DNA of 64,000 bases, taken from assembly GCA_905221605.1 (NCBI GenBank), contig CAJNDS010000421.1, forward strand, positions 72,001-136,000, written 5' to 3'. The notes beneath the pieces were generated by a model. That model ran no database searches and was not told the origin of the DNA. It worked only from the letters and a program-made list of their open reading frames with translations. Below are positions 1 to 9,722 of this stretch, in pieces. The stretch is from Symbiodinium natans (taxonomy: Eukaryota; Sar; Dinophyceae; Suessiales; Symbiodiniaceae). A program made the position numbers and the translations under genes. Every line of letters begins with the position of its first letter. The stretch's first letter is position 1.

Positions 1-1391
1 AACCATATCCGGAAATGACCCGGATAATGACCCTACTTCGAAACACAAAAAGCCGGAAGCCCCAAACCCTAGACTTCAAAAGGCAAGCCGTATGCGAGAG
101 TGAGAGCCACGAAACTTCGAAGCCTGAAAGCGCACAGGAATTATGTAGTCGGGACAGTCTGCTTAGTTGGCATGCCGCCCTCCTCCGCAGTTCTTCTCCC
201 CGCACTACCGGAAACGAAAGAGTGTTGGGACCCTCCATGAACACACTCCTTCATGATACCCTCATGTGCCCTCATGCTTTTCTGGTGAATCCACGACCCT
301 TAAGGCCGGGAGCTCGCAGGCCTGAAGCTTCAAGGCAGAAGCCTTTAAACCTGAAGTTTTCCTGCTTTCCTGGTGCCTGACTCCTAGGCCTCAAAAAGGC
401 CATGTGCGAGCGCAATGCATGCATCGCAAGATGACCGTTGCGTTCTTGCATGCCCCGAGCTTTCGGCCTGTGTGTTCTTCACGCATACTCCGTTTTGTTG
501 CCTGCAAAATTTCGGGTGTCGCCGCAAGCTAGTCGCAAACATGCCAAGCAGACGAACCAGCGAACATCATTGCACGTGCGACTGCAGAAGGTCAAAACAC
601 AGCATGAGTAACCGTTATCGTGCATTCATTTTCTCAGTTGACCTCACGCATAGCATTGTGACGGTGCACCATGTCTCGACTTCCGGTCAAAAACCGCGCT
701 TGCTCTTGTTGTTTGTGTTTGCCGGCTTTGAGTTGGTAGCTCCCGGCAGATCAGGGGCTTCCCAATGACCCAGAAACTAAAATCGTAAAACGCTACATTG
801 TCACCGCAAGTAAGAAGGACACCGCTGTGCAAAGGGTGGTCCAAGGCCTCGAAGCTACCTCGAGCTCGGGAAGTGCTGAAGGAGCTGGACGTGTTCCTTG
901 TTGAAAAGACTTGAAAAGTTTTGAAAAGCTTCTTCATGCTCGGATCCAAAGTGTGGCAGTGCCTTCATCACTTGAATGCTTACTCAGGAACGTTGACAAC
1001 CTGATCGTGTTGACCGAACCACTCTTTGAACAAGATGCAGATGCTGGCCGAGAGCAAGAAGTGACGCGAGAAGAACTTCTGTTCCTCGGCACTTTGGCGT
1101 TGTAAGTGCCCCCACATCACATGATCCATCCGACCTCTGAGGAATGTGATTCTCGATATGCGGGGGGACCGCGACGTCAGAATGGAGGACATTGTCGAGT
1201 TGAGATGTGACATTCGACGCTTCGTCCACAGGCCAGGAAATAGTTAGTGGCGCTGTTGTTGAAAAACGCCGTGCTCTACTTGGTCTGCATCGTATGTTTC
1301 ATGCACAAGTTTACAATTTAGTTTCGTTTTCTCGCTTACGCGGTTCGCAAGCTCACTGTAATAATAAGAAAGAACCGCGTGTACAGGCTAG
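1..1391. other. No recognised gene
   Basis: Unique-looking sequence with only short open frames. I recognise no domain, RNA gene or repeat family here. A 64-codon frame at 911-1105 has a fairly protein-like composition (hydrophobic and acidic residues mixed) but no splice-site context that I could confirm. Confidence 0.5.
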
Positions 1392-1450
1392 TAATAATAT
1401 AATAAAAGCCCGCGCGTCGTTTCATTCCTTGCGTCTTTATTATATTATTA
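1392..1450. repeat. AT-rich inverted repeat (15-bp arms)
   Basis: The left arm TAATAATATAATAAA (1392-1406) is exactly complementary to the right arm at 1436-1450, with a 29-nt GC-containing spacer. A further TTATATTATTA lies just downstream. It could form a hairpin or cruciform or be a relic of a small palindromic element. Nothing shows a function. Confidence 0.7.
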
Positions 1451-1689
1451 GCCCGTTATATTATTAAGGGAATAAAGGGGTGAATGTAATGCTTTCTGGT
1501 AATGATGCACTAGAAATAAGGCTTTGAGGCAGTAACAACAATGGTCTTATTTCTGGGTCTTGGAGATGAAGCTAAAAGACTTGAATGGTGGATTGACTTG
1601 CGAGCACCAGGATGATACAAAAGTCTTGTTTGGTGGGGTCCCGAGGGTGGGTTCTTAGTGGTCCTGTTCTTAATGGTGGATTTACCGAG

Positions 1690-2160
1690 AGATTAAGGTG
1701 TTCCTGTCACGTAGAAAGACTCATGATGGTACCAAGATAGGAAGGGAGAACGTGAACCCCTGGACCAAGATATGAGAGTTAGGGTCTCAAGGTGTGATGG
1801 GTGCGTCTCAGAAGTTAGGTTCCTTGTCAAGAGAGTTCCTGTCACGTAGAAAGGCTTGTGTCCAGAGAACCCCAAAGAACCTGTCGAATGAGGTGGAAAA
1901 TAAGGTCTCCATGATAGGTGGTTCAGGAAAGACCGCTCGAAAGGACCAAGATATGAGAGTTAGGGTCATTCTAGCGGTTAAGCCTTAATGGTACGGTTTC
2001 TAAGTCAAGATCCCTCGAAAGCCGTGATGATAGGGACAAGAGAGCAGTTACAACCTTAGGAATTAGTACCAAGATAGGAAGGGTCTCAAGGTGTGATGGG
2101 TGAACAAGGCTGTGGAACAAGAGTGAGAGAGATGAATGGTACGGTTTCTAAGTCAAGATG
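1690..2160. repeat. Shuffled short direct repeats
   Basis: Several exact 20-25 nt strings recur in scrambled order: a 25-mer at 1762-1786 and 1943-1967, a 22-mer at 1990-2011 and 2138-2159, a string around 1781-1803 again at about 2081-2102, and a string containing TCCTGTCACGTAGAAAG at about 1701 and 1838. The mosaic looks like repeated local duplication of a non-coding repeat. No coding frame survives. Confidence 0.6.
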
Positions 2161-2199
2161 GTACGTCCCGAAGGCTTAGATTTCCAAGACCAAGAATTC

Positions 2200-5120
2200 G
2201 TAACTTAAAGTGAGCAAAAGGAAGAAAGAAGGTAATGAGTGTACGAAGCACGCTTCTTTCTCCCCTTTTGCGTACAGCAGCAAAGAGCCCAAAATGAAGT
2301 TCTTTTTACTGGGCTCTTAATATTAATAGCATACGAATTAAAGTGAAGAGAACATTAAAGTGGCTATATTACAAGCTGCATGGTGGCTCAACACTTCTTT
2401 TACCACATTATGAGCATAATGCAATGCATGGTAAGAGGCTGCCCCTCTCCGATTAGTAGCTGAATATGCTAACTAGATTAGAGGCCACTCCTTCTATCTT
2501 AACTCGTGAAAATACAGTCTCATTGAGGAAACAAATTCGTCCCTCAACTCGGGCTGCTCGGAACTTGGGGTTGACGCTACTAATTGAACTGGTCCTAGTC
2601 ATACCAGCTCCCCCGCCCCAAACAAAATGTTTATCAAATTGCATGCAACGATCGCAGCTGCAATGTAACATGAGTGGGCTATGCTATCTAGAAATTAAAC
2701 AAAGTCTGCAAGATATAGTTAGAACTGGAATTTTGGGAGGATACGTGCCCGGCTGAGATACCACTGGGGCCACGCCTAAGATATCACCTCCGTGCTGCGT
2801 CTGTTTCCTCACGGCTCTTTGGATTATCATACTGGGAGGGTGGTCTGGGGAGGTTTGCAATGCTGCTTGTGAGCAACGATAAAGAGATCTACTTGGCTGA
2901 GCTGCAAAGGAGAGAACGTTCAACAAAACCTCTGTAGTCCTCCTCCAAACGAAGTCAAACTTTGGGCCTAAACCATGCACTCAGGGTGGGGATGTTCAGA
3001 GCTTCAATTGTTCGACATTGTCGCTCTGTTGTGCATTCTACGTGACAAAGACGTTGTGCATGTCAGTGTTCATTCCACATGCAGGCCTGCACGAGTTCCT
3101 GCAACCACCGCCCCGTGGTCTGAAGTGCTCTGCCACAAACAGTTTTGACAACTCGCCAGACAGGCGCTTGAAAACACGACATTTTCGATCAACGGCCGTG
3201 TGCGCATAACTCGTACACAGATTGTGTTGGCCCGAAACTTCGAAACTTGAAAAAATGAAAAATGGAACGGTCTGAAGTGCGCCGCATTGCACCACCATGC
3301 TGAGCTGCCCCTTGAAAATTGTTGGGGCCGTTGCTTTGTGACAATTCAACAGATGAAAAGGAGTTGAGAGAAAATTAACGTCCAGAAAGTCTTGGGAATC
3401 TGACTGAAGCTGAAAGCTTCCACGCCAAAGTTCAGGTTTTAAGTGCTAAGGGGCCTGAGGTTTGAAGTTTCAGACCTTAAAGGCTGAAGGGTCATTTGTT
3501 TTTTGGGATTTTAGCCCAGATAGCCCAGCAGCTTGTGGACTATTTTCCCCACCTCTGCAAGATTACTTAGGGCTTTGGGTTTTCAAATGAGTTCAGATCT
3601 ATCTGAGGGGGCACTCCAGGTTCGAGCTTTCTTCTGTTTGTCAGGACCACAGGCCCGGAACAACAATAGGGGTCGCAGAAACTGTTGGGAGACAACGCAT
3701 AATCGTCGACCTCCAGCAACACTATGCCGATACGAATCTCGTGGTTCTCAAACGGAACGCATAAACGCTTGTTGTCTGTACAGTATTGGTACAAAATGAA
3801 GCAAGTTGCACGAGGACTGGAAGCATGTGCGGGAAAGATTCATGCACATTTTTGCGCTCCGCTGACCCCGACCGCAGGCAGACTCATGAGCTTGTAAAGA
3901 AGACGGATGAGATTGCATTGCATGTGGCATCCTTCGCAAGGTTCGTGCGTCAGTGCATCGGGCCTTCATTCACATGGTACATGGTAGTACATCCTTTGTT
4001 TCACTCATTCGCCATGCTTTCCAGGCAGCTCACAGTTGTCAGTGAGCGTGCCGGATGAAGAAGGACATTGAATGGGCGCACTTCATTTGCAGAAGTCCGT
4101 GTCCAGTCTTAGCAGCTGTGTGGTTTCAGCCCCTTGAGGGGCATAGTATTCTGAGCGCGTCAACCATATCCGCTGTACTGTCGCCGAATGATTCTATTCT
4201 GTTCTGCGGGCGGTCCTCCTGAAGGAGACCGCAGACCGGACGGAGCCTGCTAGTTGTCCCACTCCTTTCACAGTTTGCAGTTCGATGTTGTTGTGTTGTT
4301 TTGTGTTGTTTTGCCATGCTATGTAAAAATCCCATCCGGCATGCACCAGTTCAGTGTAAATCACATTGCTGGTTGCTCATGCGCCGCAGGCAGGACCCAC
4401 ATGTTTGTCAGGAGCAGTTAAGGTTCTTGGAGGGCAGTGCGCAGACAGCAGCTCTGCTCGGGTCGTGTGGTCCTTCTGCGCTGGAAGCGAATGTTGCTGC
4501 CATGCTGCCCAACCGTCAAAGCACTTCGAGTACGCTATCTTGATACCGTGTGTCTTGTTTCATTGTGCTTGTGCAAGCAGAGCCTCACCACACAGGACTT
4601 TGTATGAACTCGTCGCAAAGTGCGAGCTTCATCTTTGCACTGCTTCTAATCCGCTTATTTGCACAACATGACTGACCCGCTTGAAGCTTGTAGTACTCTT
4701 GCAGTCTAGTCAGTGGGGAGCGAAAAAGGCATCACATGCCATGCAAGTGCGCCTTGCGAGCTAGTGGCGATGCCCCGTTGCATGTTAATCAACAGCCCCG
4801 GGGGACCATTCCCAGGGCGAAGAGGATGCTTAACGGGAATAAGCTTGCATAAACTTACAATTCTGAAAACGGCTCACGTGTACAGTGGGAACATATTTCA
4901 TGCTCACGGAAACAAGGGCAACATGCAAGAAACATACATGCAGCTTTTCTTTTTCACGAGTTATGCCCTCTTCGTTTGCCAGGCTTATGCATCTCGCCTG
5001 GAGCAGTTCATCCAGAAGATCTCAGGAGGAGGAGGTCGGTATGCTGCCTCCCGAGGAAGACGGACTTGCGAGAGCAATACCCTACAAGCTTTGCATAGCC
5101 ACATAGCTTTAAGCAATTGT
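2200..5120. other. No recognised gene; one hairpin
   Basis: No open frame here carries a motif that I recognise. The only clear structure is a 9-bp stem, AAGAGCCCA at 2283-2291 pairing with TGGGCTCTT at 2310-2318. This stretch may be intergenic or intronic. Confidence 0.45.

Positions 5121-5152
<32 letters not shown>
5121..5152. repeat. (GA)n microsatellite
   Basis: Pure GA dinucleotide run. It is the first of five GA tracts between 5.1 and 9.4 kb, two of which directly precede the spliced-leader-like repeat copies. Confidence 0.95.
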
Positions 5153-5154
<2 letters not shown>

Positions 5155-5226
5155 ACCAGAGACAGACCTTCTGACATCGCGCGCCCCTGGGGGCGGCCTT
5201 CCTCTTCAGAGGGGGGCCATGTGTGC

Positions 5227-5480
5227 AGGAGAGAGAGAGAGAGAGACACACATTTTGGCTCAACTCCGGGGGAGGAACGCGCCCCCAAACCCGGGCTTGA
5301 GTCGCCGCGCCGCTGGCTCGGACCCTTCAACTCTCGCCGGCCCTTACAATTCTAGTTGGGGGCTTTGTTCAGGGGGGCATACGTGGCAGCTGACCTTTGG
5401 GGGGTTCTTTTCGTGTTGACCCTAATTGCCGAGCGTGAGAGCGGGGGCAGGCGCACAGCAACACTTCCGACGTTAACTAA
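5227..5480 (+). repeat. SL-headed repeat family, copy 1
   Basis: A GA tract (5227-5246) is followed by CATTTTGGCTCAA at 5251-5263, thirteen nucleotides of the dinoflagellate spliced leader. The next ~230 nt align by eye with the sequence after the better leader relic at 6989: shared GGGGGA, GCGCCCCC, GGCTTGAG, CTGGCTC, TTCAGGG and GACCCTAA blocks occur in the same order. This looks like a diverged copy of a retroposed, trans-spliced transcript or of a retroelement 5' end. An ATG-led frame starts 360 nt downstream of the leader, as in copy 2. Confidence 0.6.
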
Positions 5481-5571
5481 CACCTTTGCCTAGGCTCTTT
5501 CAGTCTTTCCACGACCTTCACCCACATGATCTTTCGAACTTGCGCTCCATAACCTCCATAGGGAGAATGAA

Positions 5572-5572
<1 letters not shown>

Positions 5573-5605
<33 letters not shown>
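5573..5605. repeat. (GA)n microsatellite
   Basis: GA run immediately upstream of the ATG of the ORF at 5623. Confidence 0.95.
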
Positions 5606-5609
<4 letters not shown>

Positions 5610-5622
5610 AAGCCAAGCAAGC

Positions 5623-5997
5623 ATGGTGCAAGAAGCCATCAGCCACGTGGATGAATGGCTCAGCATGGTGTTCGGGGCAACCACGATCATGGTGGAGGAC
5701 AGTCAAGAGCCTACGGGGATGGCGACAACCCCGGTGGGCGACCATTGCACTGCAGACGGGGCAAATCCAGCGCAAGGGCAACCAGAGGGATGGCGGCGAG
5801 TGTACAACCAGAAAGCGCGGGGGAGTCGCTCACGCAAGAGACGCAGCCGTGGCCACCACACACGCCGAGCACCACGGGTACTGAGGGCGGGCAGTGAGGA
5901 GCAATTCGGACCGGAAAACCCGAAAGGGAAACTGGACGGGGAAGGCTTCGGGAGGTTCCGTGAGGTTGTCGTCTGGGGGCTTGGGGAGAAAACTTGA
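5623..5997 (+). CDS. Unrecognised 124-aa ORF after SL-headed repeat copy 1
   Basis: I do not recognise this protein. The first ~25 residues look globular, with acidic and hydrophobic residues around the motif AISHVDEWLSMVF. The rest is Gly, Arg and Thr rich. It follows copy 1 of the SL-headed repeat at about the same distance as the 263-aa ORF follows copy 2, so both may be first ORFs of related, decayed retroelements. The 3' part runs into an 84-bp tandem duplication. It could equally be a chance frame in low-stop DNA. Confidence 0.25.
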   Translation: MVQEAISHVDEWLSMVFGATTIMVEDSQEPTGMATTPVGDHCTADGANPAQGQPEGWRRVYNQKARGSRSRKRRSRGHHTRRAPRVLRAGSEEQFGPENPKGKLDGEGFGRFREVVVWGLGEKT

Positions 5998-6073
5998 AGG
6001 GAAAACTAAGACTCTGGGGGATGGGGAAGGCTTCGGAAGGTTCCGTGAGGTTGTCGTTTGGGGGACTGGGGAG
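5938..6073. repeat. 84-bp tandem duplication
   Basis: A ~50-nt block beginning GGGGAAGGCTTCGG at 5938 recurs about 84 bp later, near 6022, with only a few substitutions (GGTTCCGTGAGGTTGTCGT is identical in both). This is a recent local duplication. Confidence 0.7.
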
Positions 6074-6938
6074 GTTGAAGGGCTCAAAAGCACAAGCCAG
6101 CATCCTTTACGGGCAAAGAGTGGGGAAAACACTGCCAAGTAATGTTGCTTTAGTCTAGCACCCAGTCGGTGGAACCTGTTGTGGTCTCGGGTGCAGTGGA
6201 ATCCCACCGATGCCTAATCACACGCCAAGATAGGCCCATCAGCTTGGGGGAACTAGTTTGGCCCAAATGCTCAGTTTAAGGGGGATGTTGAAACCCGATG
6301 TTGATCAGCAGCCTTATCAGGCGTCAGGTGTCACCGATGGGACCGTGGGGGCCACCTCCGGGCTAATGAGCCGAAGGTGGGGCCTGGCTGCCCGACCTTC
6401 GAAGTGTCAGAGGGAAGGCATGAGGGCAAGGCGAGGGAAAGGTTCACCAAGCAAGTAGGGCACAACAAAACCCGAGCTGGCAAACAGTAATGAAGTGGAT
6501 TAGCGGAGGGGTGTTTGTTTTCGTGGATGACCGGCAAGATCGGGAAGGTCTCACTGCGACCGACACACTCTGCTGGTAGTGGGGGGAGTCGCCATTTCAG
6601 CGCAAAGACTGAGCCGAGTGGACTGGGCGCGCCCGCGCGCGCGGGGGGTCCCAGAGAGCGCACCGAGGTGGATACATGAACAGAAGCCGGCACAGAGATG
6701 CATCTCACCCAACCTATGTACATGCACACATCTCTGATGCTGGCACCCACCAAGGGCAAGCTTAGTAAGGGCGGACACACCGGGACACCGATGCCAACCT
6801 GTAACTAACATATTCAGCCTTCGCAGCACCTGGTTTTCCGACCACATCCAAACCCCCACTTTCACACCGACAGACCCGGCACGGCGCGTGCCCCTCGGGG
6901 CGACCCCCACCAGAAGTTTACGCTGTCAAGCAAGCAAG

Positions 6939-6941
<3 letters not shown>

Positions 6942-6988
<47 letters not shown>
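6942..6988. repeat. (GA)n microsatellite abutting leader relic
   Basis: Perfect GA run ending exactly where the spliced-leader relic begins. Confidence 0.95.
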
Positions 6989-6991
<3 letters not shown>

Positions 6992-7007
6992 GCCATTTTG
7001 GCTCAAG
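6989..7007 (+). other. Relict dinoflagellate spliced leader (DinoSL)
   Basis: The 19 nt GTAGCCATTTTGGCTCAAG match positions 4-22 of the conserved 22-nt dinoflagellate spliced leader. That leader is normally trans-spliced onto nuclear mRNAs and absent from the genomic copy of a gene. Finding it in genomic DNA is the known sign of reverse transcription and reinsertion of a mature mRNA. The missing first three nucleotides fit incomplete reverse transcription near the cap. It is the strongest single clue to the organism in this window. Confidence 0.85.
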
Positions 7008-7240
7008 TCACTTTGGGGGAACCCGCCCCCTCCACTGTGGCTTGAGCCTGCGTGCCGCCTGGCTCAAAACTGCAAACCGCTTCGCTCCCCTACGAACCCT
7101 AATCAGGTTGGCGTTCAGGGACCAGCACTGGCTTTTCATGTGTTCCGATTTGCTTAGGGGGGCTGTGGACTTTGACCCTAAACGAGTGGAAGCGGGGAAC
7201 AGTGAGGCGCCTGTAGCAAAAAGCACTAACTAAACAGTCA
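6989..7240 (+). repeat. SL-headed repeat family, copy 2
   Basis: The leader relic plus ~230 nt downstream is homologous by eye to copy 1 at 5251-5480. Both copies follow GA tracts, and the left flanks of both contain GC-rich self-complementary text (GCCCCTCGGGGC at about 6891; a GCGCCCCTGGGGGCG variant near 5183). A related left flank recurs at about 9300, again before a GA tract but without a leader. Confidence 0.6.
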
Positions 7241-7348
7241 GGACATGAACTGTATTCTCTCCAGGACTCCATTGCATGCCCCAGTCCCGCCTCATCGCTT
7301 TGCCCTAACACCGTTCCCCACCCCTAAACAAAGCCTAAGCACACTGCC

Positions 7349-8140
7349 ATGGAAAGCCGACCGGATGCGACGACCACTACAACCGCTGTCCATGTGGGGG
7401 GGGCCACCAGCACAACCGCCATCGAGATGGGAGAAGAGACGCCCGGCATGAACCCCATCGACAAGGCACTCCTACACATGAAACGAGCCATCGTTTGGGT
7501 GGCCGTACAGTTCACACCATCCGAAGTGGGGGAGCTCACACGACGCCTCAACGCCCCCGACACCACCAAAGACGAGATCTCCCAATGGTTCCAGGCCTCG
7601 CTCAACGTGTTGAGGGACGATGGGGAGGAACACCGACACCAAGACCACCCAGATTGGGGACGATCAAGTGAAGAAGAGGACCAGCAAATCGTCAACGAGA
7701 GGGAGTGCAAACAAAAGGAGACCAACGACAACACCACCATTGACGAGGAGCACACCGACGAGCGAGACAACCAAGACCACGGCCATGGCATGGGAGAAAG
7801 GGGAGGAAAGAAGACCAGTGGAGAAGCACGGGGGACAACTACAACCCCAGCACCGACAACAGCAAGAAAGGCTTGGGAGAAAAGAGGAGAAACAGATGAG
7901 GAATACGAGGAGGTACCTCTGGAAGACACGGGGGGCGAACCATGTGAAAAACCATCGGTCGCCGGCCCGCAAAGCCGCACTCCACGACCAGCACTACCTC
8001 AACAACCACGAATTGGAGCATGGTGGAGATTGCAAACACAACCAATGCGAAGCTCGTCTCCGACCACTGGCCCGCTCACTACAACATCCCCGACTACTTC
8101 ACCGACATCTACTAAGCTACTACCACCCCAACCATCATAG
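7349..8140 (+). CDS. Unrecognised 263-aa Thr/Glu-rich ORF
   Basis: This ATG-led frame begins 342 nt downstream of the leader relic. Residues ~30-90 look like a folded segment (motifs DKALLHMKRAIVWVAVQFT and EVGELTRRLNAP, with mixed hydrophobic spacing). The remainder is disordered, Thr, Glu, Gln and Pro rich. Two other frames over the same DNA are also long and open because the codons are ACC/CAC/GAG biased, so length alone is not evidence. I read it as a possible ORF1-type protein of a retroposed element or a retroposed host mRNA. No function is assigned. Confidence 0.35.
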   Translation: MESRPDATTTTTAVHVGGATSTTAIEMGEETPGMNPIDKALLHMKRAIVWVAVQFTPSEVGELTRRLNAPDTTKDEISQWFQASLNVLRDDGEEHRHQDHPDWGRSSEEEDQQIVNERECKQKETNDNTTIDEEHTDERDNQDHGHGMGERGGKKTSGEARGTTTTPAPTTARKAWEKRGETDEEYEEVPLEDTGGEPCEKPSVAGPQSRTPRPALPQQPRIGAWWRLQTQPMRSSSPTTGPLTTTSPTTSPTSTKLLPPQPS

Positions 8141-9352
8141 GAAGGGGGACACAACCAGGGTGCAGCCAACCTTCGATGATACAGCACGTGCGCACATACC
8201 CAGCAGGAGCGCTGCCACCGCCAAAGAGAATCAAGAAGGAGGAATGGGAGGAGGATTCGGAGGAAAGGTGGGAGGCTACAAAGTCTACAAAGCCAACGAG
8301 GACCCCAAAGCCCAAGACGCTGTACGGAGAAGAACGAGGACCACTACATGACGAACGACCGCCGCTGCCAAGAAAGAAGGAAGGGAAGCCCGCAACAAGC
8401 TCCACGACACCAACCCGACCGACACCACGAAGCTGGGGCAGTGAAAACCTCGAGTCACAGATCAGAAGACTGGCCAAACACCCACAGCAGTGACCACAAC
8501 AACGACCTCATCCACATCACCCACATCTTCCACAACCTCTACACCACACTACCTGCTCGGACATCGCCCACGTCTTCCACATCCTTCACACCGCACTACT
8601 TGCTCAGATGAGGGAGCCAGAGTGAGCGCACCAGGGCTTTTAACCCATAAACAGGTTACAACCCCTTTGAAGTCAACTTGAGAACTAAGCCCCTTGTTTT
8701 CCTTTCAGGCCTAGGGAGCATTGTTTTGAGCAGGCTTGTCTGTTGGTTGGGATCTGTAATGTTGTCACCTTTGAAGGGGAAGTGTAGTAACCGACCGTTC
8801 TTTGTCATAACAACAATTCCAAGGAGCGAAGCCTCCGTGCACCATAACAGTAAGCTCATCGAGAAATCTCACAAAGCCCTCCTTTCCCCTCGCGGGTCCC
8901 TGGGTGTTGTTCGTTGACTTGGGGGTTTTTCGATTGTTGGGGAAAGGGGGGAGTATACCAGCCTCGTAGTTCACTTTGCCCGATCCACCAACCTGTGGAG
9001 AGGGAATCTTTCCAATGCTCCCAAACCACCAAACCTGTGGGGAGGGAACAGTTCGCGGGGGGGGGTCACAATTCGAGGGTGGGACCATCATTCAATCCTT
9101 ACATAGCAGTGCACGTTTTTGCCCGAACCCAATCCCAGAGTGTCCCACTACATGGTTGCCGAGTTCGTTCCATGCCCGTAAATTGTTGTGGATCTACCAT
9201 GCTTGGTTGGTGGTCACTGTGAGGACACACATATTTTCTACCAACCCCACCTCACACACAGCGGGGGTGGGGAATAAGTCTCACACACAGATCTGTCGAC
9301 CGTGCCCCTCGGGGCGGCTCTCCTTCGGGGGAGTCTTACGGCTTGGAAGGAA

Positions 9353-9355
<3 letters not shown>
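8141..9355. other. No recognised gene; short repeats
   Basis: This stretch contains ACC/CAC-rich text with imperfect ~50-bp repeats at 8500-8605, and a short repeated phrase (CCACCAACCTGTGG and a variant) near 8990-9035. I see no convincing coding exon. Confidence 0.45.

Positions 9356-9421
<66 letters not shown>
9356..9421. repeat. (GA)n microsatellite
   Basis: Long perfect GA run preceded by CGTGCCCCTCGGGGCG, a short palindrome also found left of the GA tract at 6942. Confidence 0.95.
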
Positions 9422-9426
<5 letters not shown>

Positions 9427-9639
9427 GACGCCAAAACATAGTTTGTCAGAGTATAGCGTGGGTTTCCTTTGCGGATGGGGATGTCAGCGGGGGTGTTTCA
9501 CGCGGCAGGCCAAATCATGGGGGCGAGCGAATGTAGCAGCGCTGGGCCCAACCGTGTAAGCGCCGGTCGTAGTGGTCTCACTGGACCTGACTCACCCTCG
9601 GGCGCGCCTCGTGCGCGGGGGGGCACCCCTAAGCCCAGC

Positions 9640-9722
9640 AGAAGAAGAAGAAGAAGAAGAAGAAGAAGAAGAAGAAGAAGAAGAAGAAGAAGAAGAAGAA
9701 GAAGAAGAAGAAGAAGAAGAAG
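9640..9722. repeat. (GAA)n microsatellite
   Basis: Perfect AGA/GAA trinucleotide run. The long poly-Arg, poly-Glu and poly-Leu frames across it are artefacts of the repeat. Confidence 0.95.

Noticed and set aside
7324-8351. Three overlapping long frames, two + and one -, as separate genes
   Set aside because: Low-stop, ACC/CAC-biased DNA opens several frames at once. Only the 7349 frame has an N-terminal part that looks folded, and even that is tentative.
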